Shown one piece after another: positions 19,839 to 28,376 of a stretch of DNA of 64,000 nucleotides (positions are counted from its first letter, which is position 1; the number at the start of each line of letters is the position of its first letter). This stretch comes from Rhizobium pisi. GTDB taxonomy: Bacteria; Pseudomonadota; Alphaproteobacteria; Rhizobiales; Rhizobiaceae. The notes beneath the pieces are model-generated. The model made no database searches and had not been told where the DNA came from. It was given only the letters and a program-made list of their open reading frames with translations. The position numbers and the translations under genes were made by a program. The stretch lies in contig NZ_RJJT01000006.1 of NCBI RefSeq assembly GCF_003938655.1, positions 62,001 to 126,000 on the forward strand. The letters are read 5' to 3'.

Positions 19839-20885
19839 TTAGAGCAGAATGTCGGTGTAGAGCTCGGATGCATCCGGCTCCGGATCGGCCTGGGCGAAGT
19901 CGGCGCTGTCGGCAACGATATCGCGGACATCCTTGTCGATCGCCTTCAGATCGTCTTCGGAAGCCCAGCCCTTTTCGATGAGGCGTGCCTTTACCTGCTC
20001 GATCGGGTCGTGCTCGGAGCGCATCTTCTGCACTTCGTCCTTGGAGCGATACTTCGCCGGATCGGACATGGAGTGACCGCGATAGCGATAGGTCAGCATT
20101 TCGAGAATGATCGGCCCCTTGCCCGAGCGGCAATGTTCGAACGCCTCATCGGCAGCCGCCTTGACGGCGCGAACGTCCATGCCATCGACCTGGATGCCGG
20201 GGATGCCGAAGCCGGATCCACGGAGCGAATAGTTCGATTGCGCAGTGGCGCGCGCGGTCGAAGTGCCCATGGCGTAACGGTTGTTTTCAACGATATAAAC
20301 GATCGGCAGCTTCCAGAGAGCCGCCATGTTGAAACTCTCGTAGACCTGGCCCTGGTTGGCGGCGCCATCACCGAAATAGGCGACAGAGACATTATCGTTG
20401 CCGCGGTAACGGTTTGCGAAGGCAAGACCGGTTCCGAGCGAGACCTGGGCGCCAACGATGCCGTGGCCGCCGTAGAAATGCTTTTCTTTCGAGAACATGT
20501 GCATCGAGCCGCCCTTCCCGTGGGAATAGCCGCTGCGGCGGCCCGTCAGCTCCGCCATGACGCCGCGCGCTTCCATGCCGGTCGCCAGCATATGGCCGTG
20601 GTCGCGATAGGCGGTGATGACCTGGTCACCTTCCTTCTGCGCCATCTGCATGCCGACGACGACAGCTTCCTGACCGATGTAGAGATGGCAAAAACCGCCG
20701 ATGAAACCCATGCCGTAAAGCTGACCGGCCTTCTCCTCGAAGCGGCGGATCAGCAGCATCTCGCGATAGGCCTTGAGCTCCTCATCGCGATCGAAGTCGG
20801 CTACCGGGCCGCCATTCGATGCTTTCGCTGTAGGTTTTGCTGCTGTCTTGCGGCTGGAAACCGTCGCGGTCTTTCGCGGCGCCAT
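19839..20885 (-). CDS. pdhA: Pyruvate dehydrogenase E1 alpha
   Basis: 348 residues. The thiamine diphosphate motif GDGAANQGQVYESFNMAALW...VENN is intact, and YRYRGHSMSDPAKYRSKDEV is the phosphorylation-loop region of the E1 alpha family. With PdhB it decarboxylates pyruvate and loads acetyl groups on lipoyl domains. It is the first gene of the pdh operon; the leader before it has an AT-rich palindrome at 21013-21035. Confidence 0.97.
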   Translation of the reverse strand: MAPRKTATVSSRKTAAKPTAKASNGGPVADFDRDEELKAYREMLLIRRFEEKAGQLYGMGFIGGFCHLYIGQEAVVVGMQMAQKEGDQVITAYRDHGHMLATGMEARGVMAELTGRRSGYSHGKGGSMHMFSKEKHFYGGHGIVGAQVSLGTGLAFANRYRGNDNVSVAYFGDGAANQGQVYESFNMAALWKLPIVYIVENNRYAMGTSTARATAQSNYSLRGSGFGIPGIQVDGMDVRAVKAAADEAFEHCRSGKGPIILEMLTYRYRGHSMSDPAKYRSKDEVQKMRSEHDPIEQVKARLIEKGWASEDDLKAIDKDVRDIVADSADFAQADPEPDASELYTDILL

Positions 20886-21012
20886 TCAACCCTCCCTATG
20901 GTTTGTCGGTTCTCGGTGCCGCGTACCATAGGGAAGAAATATGACCACAGCAATGCCATAATTGCATGGCTCATATTCTGAGTTAAATCATTGAAATACA
21001 TATGGGAATTAG

Positions 21013-21035
21013 AATTAACCTAATTCCGGTTAATT
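21013..21035. promoter_or_regulatory. Perfect 8-7-8 palindrome between ftsB-like gene and pdhA
   Basis: AATTAACC (21013-21020), taattcc, GGTTAATT (21028-21035). It overlaps the ftsB-like stop codon and lies about 130 bases upstream of the pdhA ATG. AT-rich arms and no U-run argue against a terminator, so an operator for pdh control is possible. Inference only. Confidence 0.35.
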
Positions 21036-21350
21036 TGAATAGTGATTGAATATTACGATCTCGTCTGCGCGCGACATATTAAGCTGGTAACGCGCCTTTT
21101 CGTCCAGCATGTCCTTGTCGAGCGAGCCGTCGCTGAGCAGCGCGACCTGACTTTCCAGATGTTCGCGCTTCGCCTTCAGGACTGCAAGCTCTTTTTCGCG
21201 CGCGATACGCTGATGCTCGAACGCCTCCGTGGCGCGCAAGCCGTAATCGCCATGGATGCAATGATAGCCGAAGTAGGAAAGGAAGGCGACCGTCATGGCC
21301 GGAATGACGAAGCGACCGATTCTTCTCTTCTTATGATGCTTTGTCCACAT
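21030..21350 (-). CDS. ftsB: FtsB/DivIC-like septum formation initiator
   Basis: 106 residues. A basic N-terminus, one membrane segment (~12-30, RFVIPAMTVAFLSYFGYHCI), then a predicted coiled coil (FEHQRIAREKELAVLKAKREHLESQ written here in part) and a short conserved end (LDEKARYQLNMSRADEIVIF). This matches septum formation initiator proteins that join the FtsQ-FtsL divisome complex. It lies between eno and pdhA, the usual location in Rhizobiales. Confidence 0.88.
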   Translation of the reverse strand: MWTKHHKKRRIGRFVIPAMTVAFLSYFGYHCIHGDYGLRATEAFEHQRIAREKELAVLKAKREHLESQVALLSDGSLDKDMLDEKARYQLNMSRADEIVIFNHYSN

Positions 21351-21434
21351 ACACGCATGCTCTTGAACGCATTACCAATTCGTTCAATCTACCGCGCAGA
21401 GATTAACCGTTCGTTGACTCTAAAAAAGAGCAAC

Positions 21435-21464
21435 AAAAAACCCGCGCCGATGGACGGCGCGGGT
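21435..21464 (-). terminator. Rho-independent terminator of eno
   Basis: Arms acccgcgccg (21440-21449) and cggcgcgggt (21455-21464) with a 5-base loop; on the minus strand the stem is followed by six U. It is 25 bases after the eno stop. Confidence 0.9.
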
Positions 21465-21488
21465 CAAACTTTTGAAAATCAGATCCGA

Positions 21489-22808
<1,320 letters not shown>

Positions 22809-22810
22809 TT

Positions 22811-22856
22811 AATCGAAGGTGCGCAAATTACAATGCTGCAATAGGCACCTTCGATT
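22811..22856. other. Inverted repeat (12-bp arms) between kdsA and eno
   Basis: aatcgaaggtgc (22811-22822) and gcaccttcgatt (22845-22856), perfect arms, 22-base loop that itself contains gca...tgc. There is no U-run on the minus strand, so it is not a classic terminator. It lies about 50 bases upstream of eno and could be an operator, a leader structure or a repeat element. Confidence 0.45.
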
Positions 22857-22903
22857 GCGTATTCCATCGTGGCTATAGCACGATCATGTCAGGCTTTTGA
22901 CTG

Positions 22904-23749
22904 TCAGCTCTTGGCGACGGCGTCGAAGGCAAGGAGCTTTTCGAGAAGCCGCGGCATGTCCTTGAGATAGACCATGTTCGGCCCGTCGGAAGGCGCATTG
23001 TCAGGATCCTGATGGGTTTCAAGGAAGACGCCAGCAATGCCGGCGGCCACTGCCGCGCGCGCCAGCGTTTCGACGAATTCGCGCTGACCGCCGGAGGAAT
23101 CGCCCTGCCCGCCCGGCTGCGCCACGGAATGGGTCGCATCGAAAATCACAGGCGCGCCCATCGCCGCCATGATCGGCAGTGAACGCATGTCGGAGACCAG
23201 CGTGTTGTAGCCGAAGGAAGCGCCGCGCTCGCACAGAAGCACGTTCGGATTGCCGCTGGCATTGAGCTTCTTCAGGACGTTCTTCATATCCCAGGGAGCG
23301 AGGAACTGGCCCTTCTTGACGTTGACGACGCGGCCGGTCTTGGCGGCGGCGATGAGAAGGTCGGTCTGACGGCAGAGGAAGGCCGGGATCTGCAGCACAT
23401 CGACGGTCTTTGCCACTTCAGCGCATTGCTCGGCGGTATGGACGTCAGTGATGACGGGAAAGCCAAATTCCTTCTTCAGGTCGGCAAAGACCTCCATGCC
23501 CTTTTCAAGCCCGATGCCGCGTTCGGCCGAGAGCGACGTGCGGTTCGCCTTGTCGAAGGAGCTCTTGTAGACGAGGCCGATGCCGAGCTTTCCGCAAAGT
23601 TCCTTCAGCGTGCCGGCCACCATGAAGGCGTGGTCGCGGCTCTCCATCTGGCAGGGGCCGGCGATCAACGAGAGGCGGCCGGTATTGGAAAAGGTGACCT
23701 GGGCGTCGCCTTGGCCGATCTTGACTTCGGAATTCGTATTGGTGCTCAT
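22904..23749 (-). CDS. kdsA: 3-deoxy-D-manno-octulosonate 8-phosphate synthase
   Basis: 281 residues. [25 protein letters not shown] and [23 protein letters not shown] are diagnostic of KDO8P synthase, which condenses PEP with arabinose 5-phosphate for lipopolysaccharide inner core. Its ATG overlaps the upstream VOC gene's stop by four bases. Confidence 0.97.
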   Translation of the reverse strand: MSTNTNSEVKIGQGDAQVTFSNTGRLSLIAGPCQMESRDHAFMVAGTLKELCGKLGIGLVYKSSFDKANRTSLSAERGIGLEKGMEVFADLKKEFGFPVITDVHTAEQCAEVAKTVDVLQIPAFLCRQTDLLIAAAKTGRVVNVKKGQFLAPWDMKNVLKKLNASGNPNVLLCERGASFGYNTLVSDMRSLPIMAAMGAPVIFDATHSVAQPGGQGDSSGGQREFVETLARAAVAAGIAGVFLETHQDPDNAPSDGPNMVYLKDMPRLLEKLLAFDAVAKS

Positions 23750-24642
23750 CGTGTTTCCTCGAAGGCAAAGAGCGCGCCCTGGCCGGGCGCGGGCTTCACC
23801 AGAATGCGATTGTTCTTGCGCGTATAGGTCACCCCGTTAGCAGCCAAATGCGCTTCTGTCACGGCAAGATCGCCGACATTGAAGAGGATTGCCCGGCCGC
23901 GCAGGCCGCGCTCGGCGGGTGGGACGGCGATCTCGAAATAAGCTTCCAGCCCTTCCGGCGTCATCAGGCTGATTTTGGCATTCGACGCTGCGATATTGAC
24001 GCCGAAACCTGTTTTCTCCACCGCCGATTGCGCCACGGCGAGGTTGACATAGGCGGAGAATGCGGCGGGCTCCGGCGCACAGAGCGCCACCTCGGCAATG
24101 CCGGTCACGCCATTGGCATGCGCCTCCAAGGCGCTGCAGTCCGACGGCAGCGTATTGACGCGTTCGACGGCGAAAAGGAAGAAATCGGGCGCGCGCAGGT
24201 CGCCGGCAAAAGCCAGCTTGAAGCCGGCAATACTCTCCGAACCATCAGGCATCGTCATCGGCCTGCTGAACTGCAGCATCTCGCCGGCGCTCGATCCGTT
24301 GCTGACGAAATTCCGATGATCGACACCAGCATCCTTGGTGGCGAAGGCCACCGCCGAAAGCCCCTCCTCGCCGCAACGAAAGCGGAAGGCCCGGTTGCGG
24401 GCGGTGAAGACGTTGCCGTGCCGTGCCGACGCCTCGCTCTCCTCGACGCTCGCAATCCCGAGCGGCTCCAGATAGGTCTTGTCGGCAAAAAAGACGCAGG
24501 CATTCTCCGTTCCGAAGGGATGGCGCGCATCGGCGGCAACGGTGAAGCCCAGCTTGCCGAGCCTCTCGCGAGCCAGATCGATACTGACGACGGACAGCAC
24601 GACATGATCCAGCGGATGCGGTTTGGCGGAATGCGCGTTCAT
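23746..24642 (-). CDS. VOC-family (glyoxalase-like) protein
   Basis: 298 residues from ATG 24642, preceded by GGGAGGG. The opening [23 protein letters not shown] and [12 protein letters not shown] are characteristic of the vicinal-oxygen-chelate superfamily (Glyoxalase-like PF13468 type), with two repeats of the fold. Function is unassigned. It is coupled to kdsA by a 4-base overlap, an arrangement I recall from other Rhizobiales, but no role in LPS synthesis is established. Confidence 0.8.
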   Translation of the reverse strand: MNAHSAKPHPLDHVVLSVVSIDLARERLGKLGFTVAADARHPFGTENACVFFADKTYLEPLGIASVEESEASARHGNVFTARNRAFRFRCGEEGLSAVAFATKDAGVDHRNFVSNGSSAGEMLQFSRPMTMPDGSESIAGFKLAFAGDLRAPDFFLFAVERVNTLPSDCSALEAHANGVTGIAEVALCAPEPAAFSAYVNLAVAQSAVEKTGFGVNIAASNAKISLMTPEGLEAYFEIAVPPAERGLRGRAILFNVGDLAVTEAHLAANGVTYTRKNNRILVKPAPGQGALFAFEETR

Positions 24643-24819
24643 GAAACCCTCCCTGACACGGCAGAGATGTGTGACACCACTGCCTTTAAGGCAAGGCCTG
24701 CCTGCCAATCCGGCGAAGTCGAAAACTTGTTACAAGGGCCGACTTCGTCCCCTACCAAGCCAAGTCGAGCGGATGCAGCGGAATGCAAGATTGCCTCACC
24801 TGGTGCGCTGCACCGATGT

Positions 24820-25398
24820 TCAGCGTGGGATGCGGTATTTCAAATATTCGCGCATCTGGTTGAGGGCCATATCTCGGGTCAGGCCTTCCGATTGTAAGCC
24901 GGCCCGCAGCCAGAGCCCATCGATCAGAGCTGTGATCGCCAGCGCCACAGCCTCGCATTCGGCACGCGGCAGAAGATGGACCAGCGCCGACATCAGGTTG
25001 GAACGCATGCGGGCATGGATCACCTTCTGGATGCGGGCGAGCTGCGGCTCGCGCGGAACCTCGGCGCAAAGAGAAAGCCAGGCGTGGCAGATAGAAGGTC
25101 GGAAGAAACGCTCCTCGAAATTGCCTTCGATGATCGCCTCCAGTCGCCCGCGAGGCGTCGTCGCCTGTTTCAGCCGGGCGTTCACCGCTTCACTGAGTGA
25201 AAGATTCGCCTCGCGCATCGCATGCTCGAAGAGCTCCTGCTTGCTTCGAAAATAGTGCAGCACGATGCCTTTGGAGGCACCGGCATGGGCGGCCACCTTT
25301 TCCAACGTCGCGCCTGCCATGCCTTCCTGCTGCAGCACCTCGAAGGCTGCCTGTCGTAACTCCTTGCGCCGGATCGCGCTGATTTTCGTCAGTTTCAT
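24820..25398 (-). CDS. betI: TetR-family repressor, BetI type
   Basis: 192 residues. N-terminal HTH with ATLEKVAAHAGASKGIVLHYFRSK, and a C-terminal region (CHAWLSLCAEVPREPQLARIQ; ALIDGLWLRAGL) typical of BetI, the choline-responsive repressor of betaine synthesis genes. Here it is not next to betA/betB but divergent from a choX-like gene, and inverted ATTGA/TCAAT sites fill the shared promoter, so self- and choX control is likely. Confidence 0.88.
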   Translation of the reverse strand: MKLTKISAIRRKELRQAAFEVLQQEGMAGATLEKVAAHAGASKGIVLHYFRSKQELFEHAMREANLSLSEAVNARLKQATTPRGRLEAIIEGNFEERFFRPSICHAWLSLCAEVPREPQLARIQKVIHARMRSNLMSALVHLLPRAECEAVALAITALIDGLWLRAGLQSEGLTRDMALNQMREYLKYRIPR

Positions 25399-25426
25399 GC
25401 TCGTGCCCGTTCATCTTGTCTCCATC

Positions 25427-25492
25427 ATTGACAATTCTTCCGCAAAGATCAATTATTGACCGATGGGACAATTAAATAACCCAAAGGTCAAT
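25427..25492. promoter_or_regulatory. Cluster of ATTGA/TCAAT half-sites in the betI-choX promoter region
   Basis: ATTGACC-GATG-GGACAAT (25455-25472) is a near-perfect 7-4-7 palindrome. Further half-sites are ATTGACAAT at 25427-25435, GATCAAT at 25447-25453 and GGTCAAT at 25486-25492. Symmetric ATTGA-type sites are what a BetI dimer would be expected to bind. Assignment to BetI is inferred from position. Confidence 0.55.
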
Positions 25493-25507
25493 AAAAGGGG
25501 AAATGCA

Positions 25508-26446
25508 ATGATTCAGCATCTGAAGACAGGCGTTCTTTCAATACTCCTCGGTGCCGTAGCCATGCCGGCTTTCGCCGCCGATCCGGAAAGCTGCAAAGTG
25601 ATCCGCATGGCAGAGCCCGGCTGGAACGATCTCGCGTTCACCACTGGCGTCGGCCTCACTCTTTTGAAGGCCCTGGGATACGAGCCGCGAAGCTCGCTGC
25701 TCGGCATCGACGTCATCTATCTCAGCTTGAAAAACAAGGATCTCGACGTCTTTCTTGGCTATTGGGACCCTGCCATGGTCGCGTACTACAAGCCCTACAA
25801 GGAGGACGGCTCAGTTGAGAACGTCGTGACCAATCTGAAGGGCGCGAAATACACCTTTGCCGTCCCGACCTACGTCTGGGACGCCGGCGTCAAAGATTTC
25901 GCCGACCTGCAGAAATTCCCCGATCAGTTCGAAAAGAAGCTCTACGGCATCGAGCCTGGCTCGAACCAGTTGATGCTGGACGCGGTCCAGGATCAGATGC
26001 TCGGTCTTTCCGGCTGGGATGTTGTCGAATCCAGCGAACAGGGCATGCTCGCCGAGGTCAAGCGCCACGTAAAGAACAAAGCCTTCATAGTCTTCCAGGG
26101 CTGGGCGCCGCATCCGATGAATACCGAGCTGGATATCAAATACCTGACTGGTGGGGACAAGTTCTACGGACCGGATTTCGGCGCAGCCACGGTCTCGACG
26201 CAGGTACGCAAGGGTTACCTTCAGGAATGCCCCAACGTCGCAAAACTGCTGCAAAACCTGACTTTCGACGTCGATTTCGAAAACAGAGGCATGGGTTATC
26301 TGATGGCGGATGGGCTGGCTCCGGAGGAGGCTGGCCTGAAAGCCATCGTCAGCGAACCGCGACGTCTCGATGCCTGGCTGGATGGCGTGACGACCCTCGA
26401 CGGCAAACCGGGGCTTGAGGCTGTGAAAGCTAAGCTCGCGCTGTGA
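25508..26446 (+). CDS. choX: Choline ABC transporter substrate-binding protein (ChoX-like)
   Basis: 312 residues from ATG 25508 (MIQHLKTGVLSIL), signal peptide ending around AFAADPESC. The OpuAC/ProX-type binding domain includes MAEPGWNDL, FLGYWDP and FQGWAPHPMN, with aromatic residues suited to a quaternary ammonium cage, and a cysteine pair as in ChoX (DPESCK and QECPN). It should bind choline in the periplasm. Unusually, no permease (choW) or ATPase (choV) gene follows; a hydrolase gene does. Confidence 0.88.
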   Translation: MIQHLKTGVLSILLGAVAMPAFAADPESCKVIRMAEPGWNDLAFTTGVGLTLLKALGYEPRSSLLGIDVIYLSLKNKDLDVFLGYWDPAMVAYYKPYKEDGSVENVVTNLKGAKYTFAVPTYVWDAGVKDFADLQKFPDQFEKKLYGIEPGSNQLMLDAVQDQMLGLSGWDVVESSEQGMLAEVKRHVKNKAFIVFQGWAPHPMNTELDIKYLTGGDKFYGPDFGAATVSTQVRKGYLQECPNVAKLLQNLTFDVDFENRGMGYLMADGLAPEEAGLKAIVSEPRRLDAWLDGVTTLDGKPGLEAVKAKLAL

Positions 26447-26456
26447 GCCCGTTTTG

Positions 26457-27275
26457 ATGAACATCGTCGATCAAAGCGGCTGGACGGCCCGCAAGCGCAT
26501 GCTGCCCCTTACTGAGGGGCGGTCGCTCGCATATATTGATACCGGCGGCTCGGGGCCGACGCTACTGCTGCTGCACGGTTACTCGGATTCCAGCCGTAGC
26601 TTTTCGCTATTGGAGCCGTGGCTTTGCGGCTACCGACTTGTCATTCCGGATTTGCCCGGCCATGGAGGCTCCGCGGTCGGGGCAGGCATGACAGTCGCGG
26701 ATTTCACCGACGACATCGTTGCGCTGACGGCAGCGCTCTCTGTTGAGCGCTTCGCGGTCATCGGCCATTCGATGGGAGCAATGATCGGTATCGACCTTGC
26801 TGCCCGGCTGCCCGACGTTGTTGCCGCGCTGGTCACGATTTCCGGCACAGTGCGCCCAGCCTTTCCGCAGCGCGATCCGGTCACGGACGGAATCCTTGGG
26901 CTTTGCGATCCGATCGATCCCGGCGATCCATTCTTCGATCTCTGGCACGCCTGCCCGCATCCGGTCGATCCATGTTTCCTCGCCCCGATCAGCCGCGAGG
27001 CAGCAGCCATTTCGGCAGAGATCTGGCATGGCATCCTGGCTTGTTTTTCCACACTCGACCTGACGGAGGCCGCGGTACAGGTCAGAATGCCCGTGCTTTG
27101 CATCAGTGGTAGCGAGGATGCGCTGTTCGATGCGGGTCACCGGCTGGCGCTTGAAGATGCCCTCTCGAAAGCTCAATCGGTCCTGATGGAAGGATTTGGA
27201 CATAACCCGCACTGGGAGGATCCCGAAAAGGTCTCGGTGGTTCTCCGCGATTTCTTTCACGACACTTTTGCCTGA
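26457..27275 (+). CDS. Alpha/beta hydrolase
   Basis: 272 residues from ATG 26457 (a TTG one codon before is less likely), ten bases after choX. Oxyanion segment LLLLHGYSDSS, nucleophile elbow IGHSMGAMIG, acid in SGSEDALF and histidine in GFGHNPHWEDP give a complete catalytic triad. No signal peptide, so cytosolic. The substrate is unknown; its coupling to choX and betI suggests an ester or related derivative of choline. Confidence 0.85.
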   Translation: MNIVDQSGWTARKRMLPLTEGRSLAYIDTGGSGPTLLLLHGYSDSSRSFSLLEPWLCGYRLVIPDLPGHGGSAVGAGMTVADFTDDIVALTAALSVERFAVIGHSMGAMIGIDLAARLPDVVAALVTISGTVRPAFPQRDPVTDGILGLCDPIDPGDPFFDLWHACPHPVDPCFLAPISREAAAISAEIWHGILACFSTLDLTEAAVQVRMPVLCISGSEDALFDAGHRLALEDALSKAQSVLMEGFGHNPHWEDPEKVSVVLRDFFHDTFA

Positions 27276-27353
27276 AAAGCTCCTCTCTGATGAATGCGCG
27301 GCTTGAGCAATTAAGTGGGATTGTCCCGGAAGGTTCAGCAGGTCCGACTGGTG

Positions 27354-27503
27354 TCACAAAACCGACGCAGCGGTGAACGCATTCACCGTCTCGGCGATCC
27401 GGTCCGCTTCATATCCTTCACGAACCGGAATATGCCCGACAACGAAGGTGTGCCATCGCCGCTGCGCAACTAAACGTTGCCAGAAAAATAACGCCTTACC
27501 TGA
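27354..27503 (-). pseudogene. Possible remnant of a protein-coding gene (C-terminal end)
   Basis: Minus-strand frame ending at a TGA at 27354-27356 reads about 49 codons with no stop, including RRWHTFVVGHIPVREGYEAD and RIAETVNAF, which looks like genuine protein rather than random translation. No start codon or upstream domain remains; a stop lies just beyond 27503. I do not recognise the family. It may be the tail of a gene deleted during rearrangement between the choX locus and lexA. Confidence 0.35.
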
Positions 27504-27594
27504 CTACATTCTCGAATAATTCGGAATTGCCGTCTCATCGTCATTCCAAAATGATTTTTGTGCCCCCAGTTTTACGGAAATTTAGCTACTTGCG

Positions 27595-27609
27595 GAACAC
27601 ATATGGAAC
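27595..27609 (+). promoter_or_regulatory. LexA SOS box upstream of lexA
   Basis: GAAC-acatatg-GAAC, exactly the alphaproteobacterial SOS box GAAC-N7-GAAC, 47 bases before the lexA ATG. A second, one-mismatch copy in the other orientation, GTTC-tggattt-GTTT, lies at 27621-27635. LexA autorepression is inferred from family knowledge. Confidence 0.88.
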
Positions 27610-27656
27610 ATATAGTGTCTGTTCTGGATTTGTTTCAATCACGGGGTCTGACGTCG

Positions 27657-28376
27657 ATGCTCACGCGCAAACAACAGGAGCTTCTCCTTTTCATTCATGA
27701 GCGCATGAAGGAATCGGGCGTTCCTCCGTCTTTCGACGAAATGAAGGATGCCCTGGATCTCGCCTCCAAATCCGGCATTCACCGCCTGATCACGGCGCTC
27801 GAGGAGCGAGGTTTCATTCGCCGCCTACCGAACCGCGCCCGCGCGCTCGAGGTCATCAAGCTTCCGGAGGCCTACAGCCCCAGCATCCAGCCCCGGCGCG
27901 GCTTTTCGCCGAGCGTCATCGAGGGCAGTCTCGGCAAGCCCCAGCCGGTCGCCCCTCCCGCTTCCGTGAAGCCCGTCGCCGAAAACGGCAACTCGATCTC
28001 CGTGCCGGTCATGGGTCGAATCGCCGCCGGCGTTCCGATCTCGGCGATCCAGAACAACACGCACGACATCACCGTTCCGGCCGACATGCTCGGTTCGGGC
28101 GAACATTATGCGCTGGAGGTCAAGGGCGATTCGATGATCGATGCCGGCATCTTCGATGGCGACACCGTGATCATCCGCAACGGCAGCACCGCAAGTCCCG
28201 GCGACATCGTCGTTGCCCTCGTCGATGACGAGGAAGCGACACTGAAGCGCTTCCGCCGCAAGGGCGCCTCGATCGCGCTGGAAGCGGCCAACCCGGCATA
28301 CGAGACCCGTATCTTCGGGCCGGATCGCGTGAAGGTCCAGGGCAAACTCGTCGGGCTCATTCGCCGCTATCACTGA
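27657..28376 (+). CDS. lexA: SOS repressor LexA
   Basis: 239 residues from ATG 27657 ([19 protein letters not shown]). N-terminal winged HTH (~1-65), long linker, then the S24-type autoprotease: cleavage site in AAGVP, catalytic serine in [14 protein letters not shown] and lysine in [14 protein letters not shown]. It represses SOS genes and self-cleaves when RecA is activated. The last 20 bases overlap the convergent comEC gene. Confidence 0.97.
   Translation: MLTRKQQELLLFIHERMKESGVPPSFDEMKDALDLASKSGIHRLITALEERGFIRRLPNRARALEVIKLPEAYSPSIQPRRGFSPSVIEGSLGKPQPVAPPASVKPVAENGNSISVPVMGRIAAGVPISAIQNNTHDITVPADMLGSGEHYALEVKGDSMIDAGIFDGDTVIIRNGSTASPGDIVVALVDDEEATLKRFRRKGASIALEAANPAYETRIFGPDRVKVQGKLVGLIRRYH

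Larger units (their letters stand above)
27276..27656. other. 381-bp gap with a possible gene remnant and the lexA promoter
   Basis: No intact gene. The left part holds a short protein-like open segment on the minus strand (27354-27503, listed separately). The right part, from about 27540, becomes AT-rich and holds the lexA promoter with an SOS box at 27595-27609. Confidence 0.6.
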
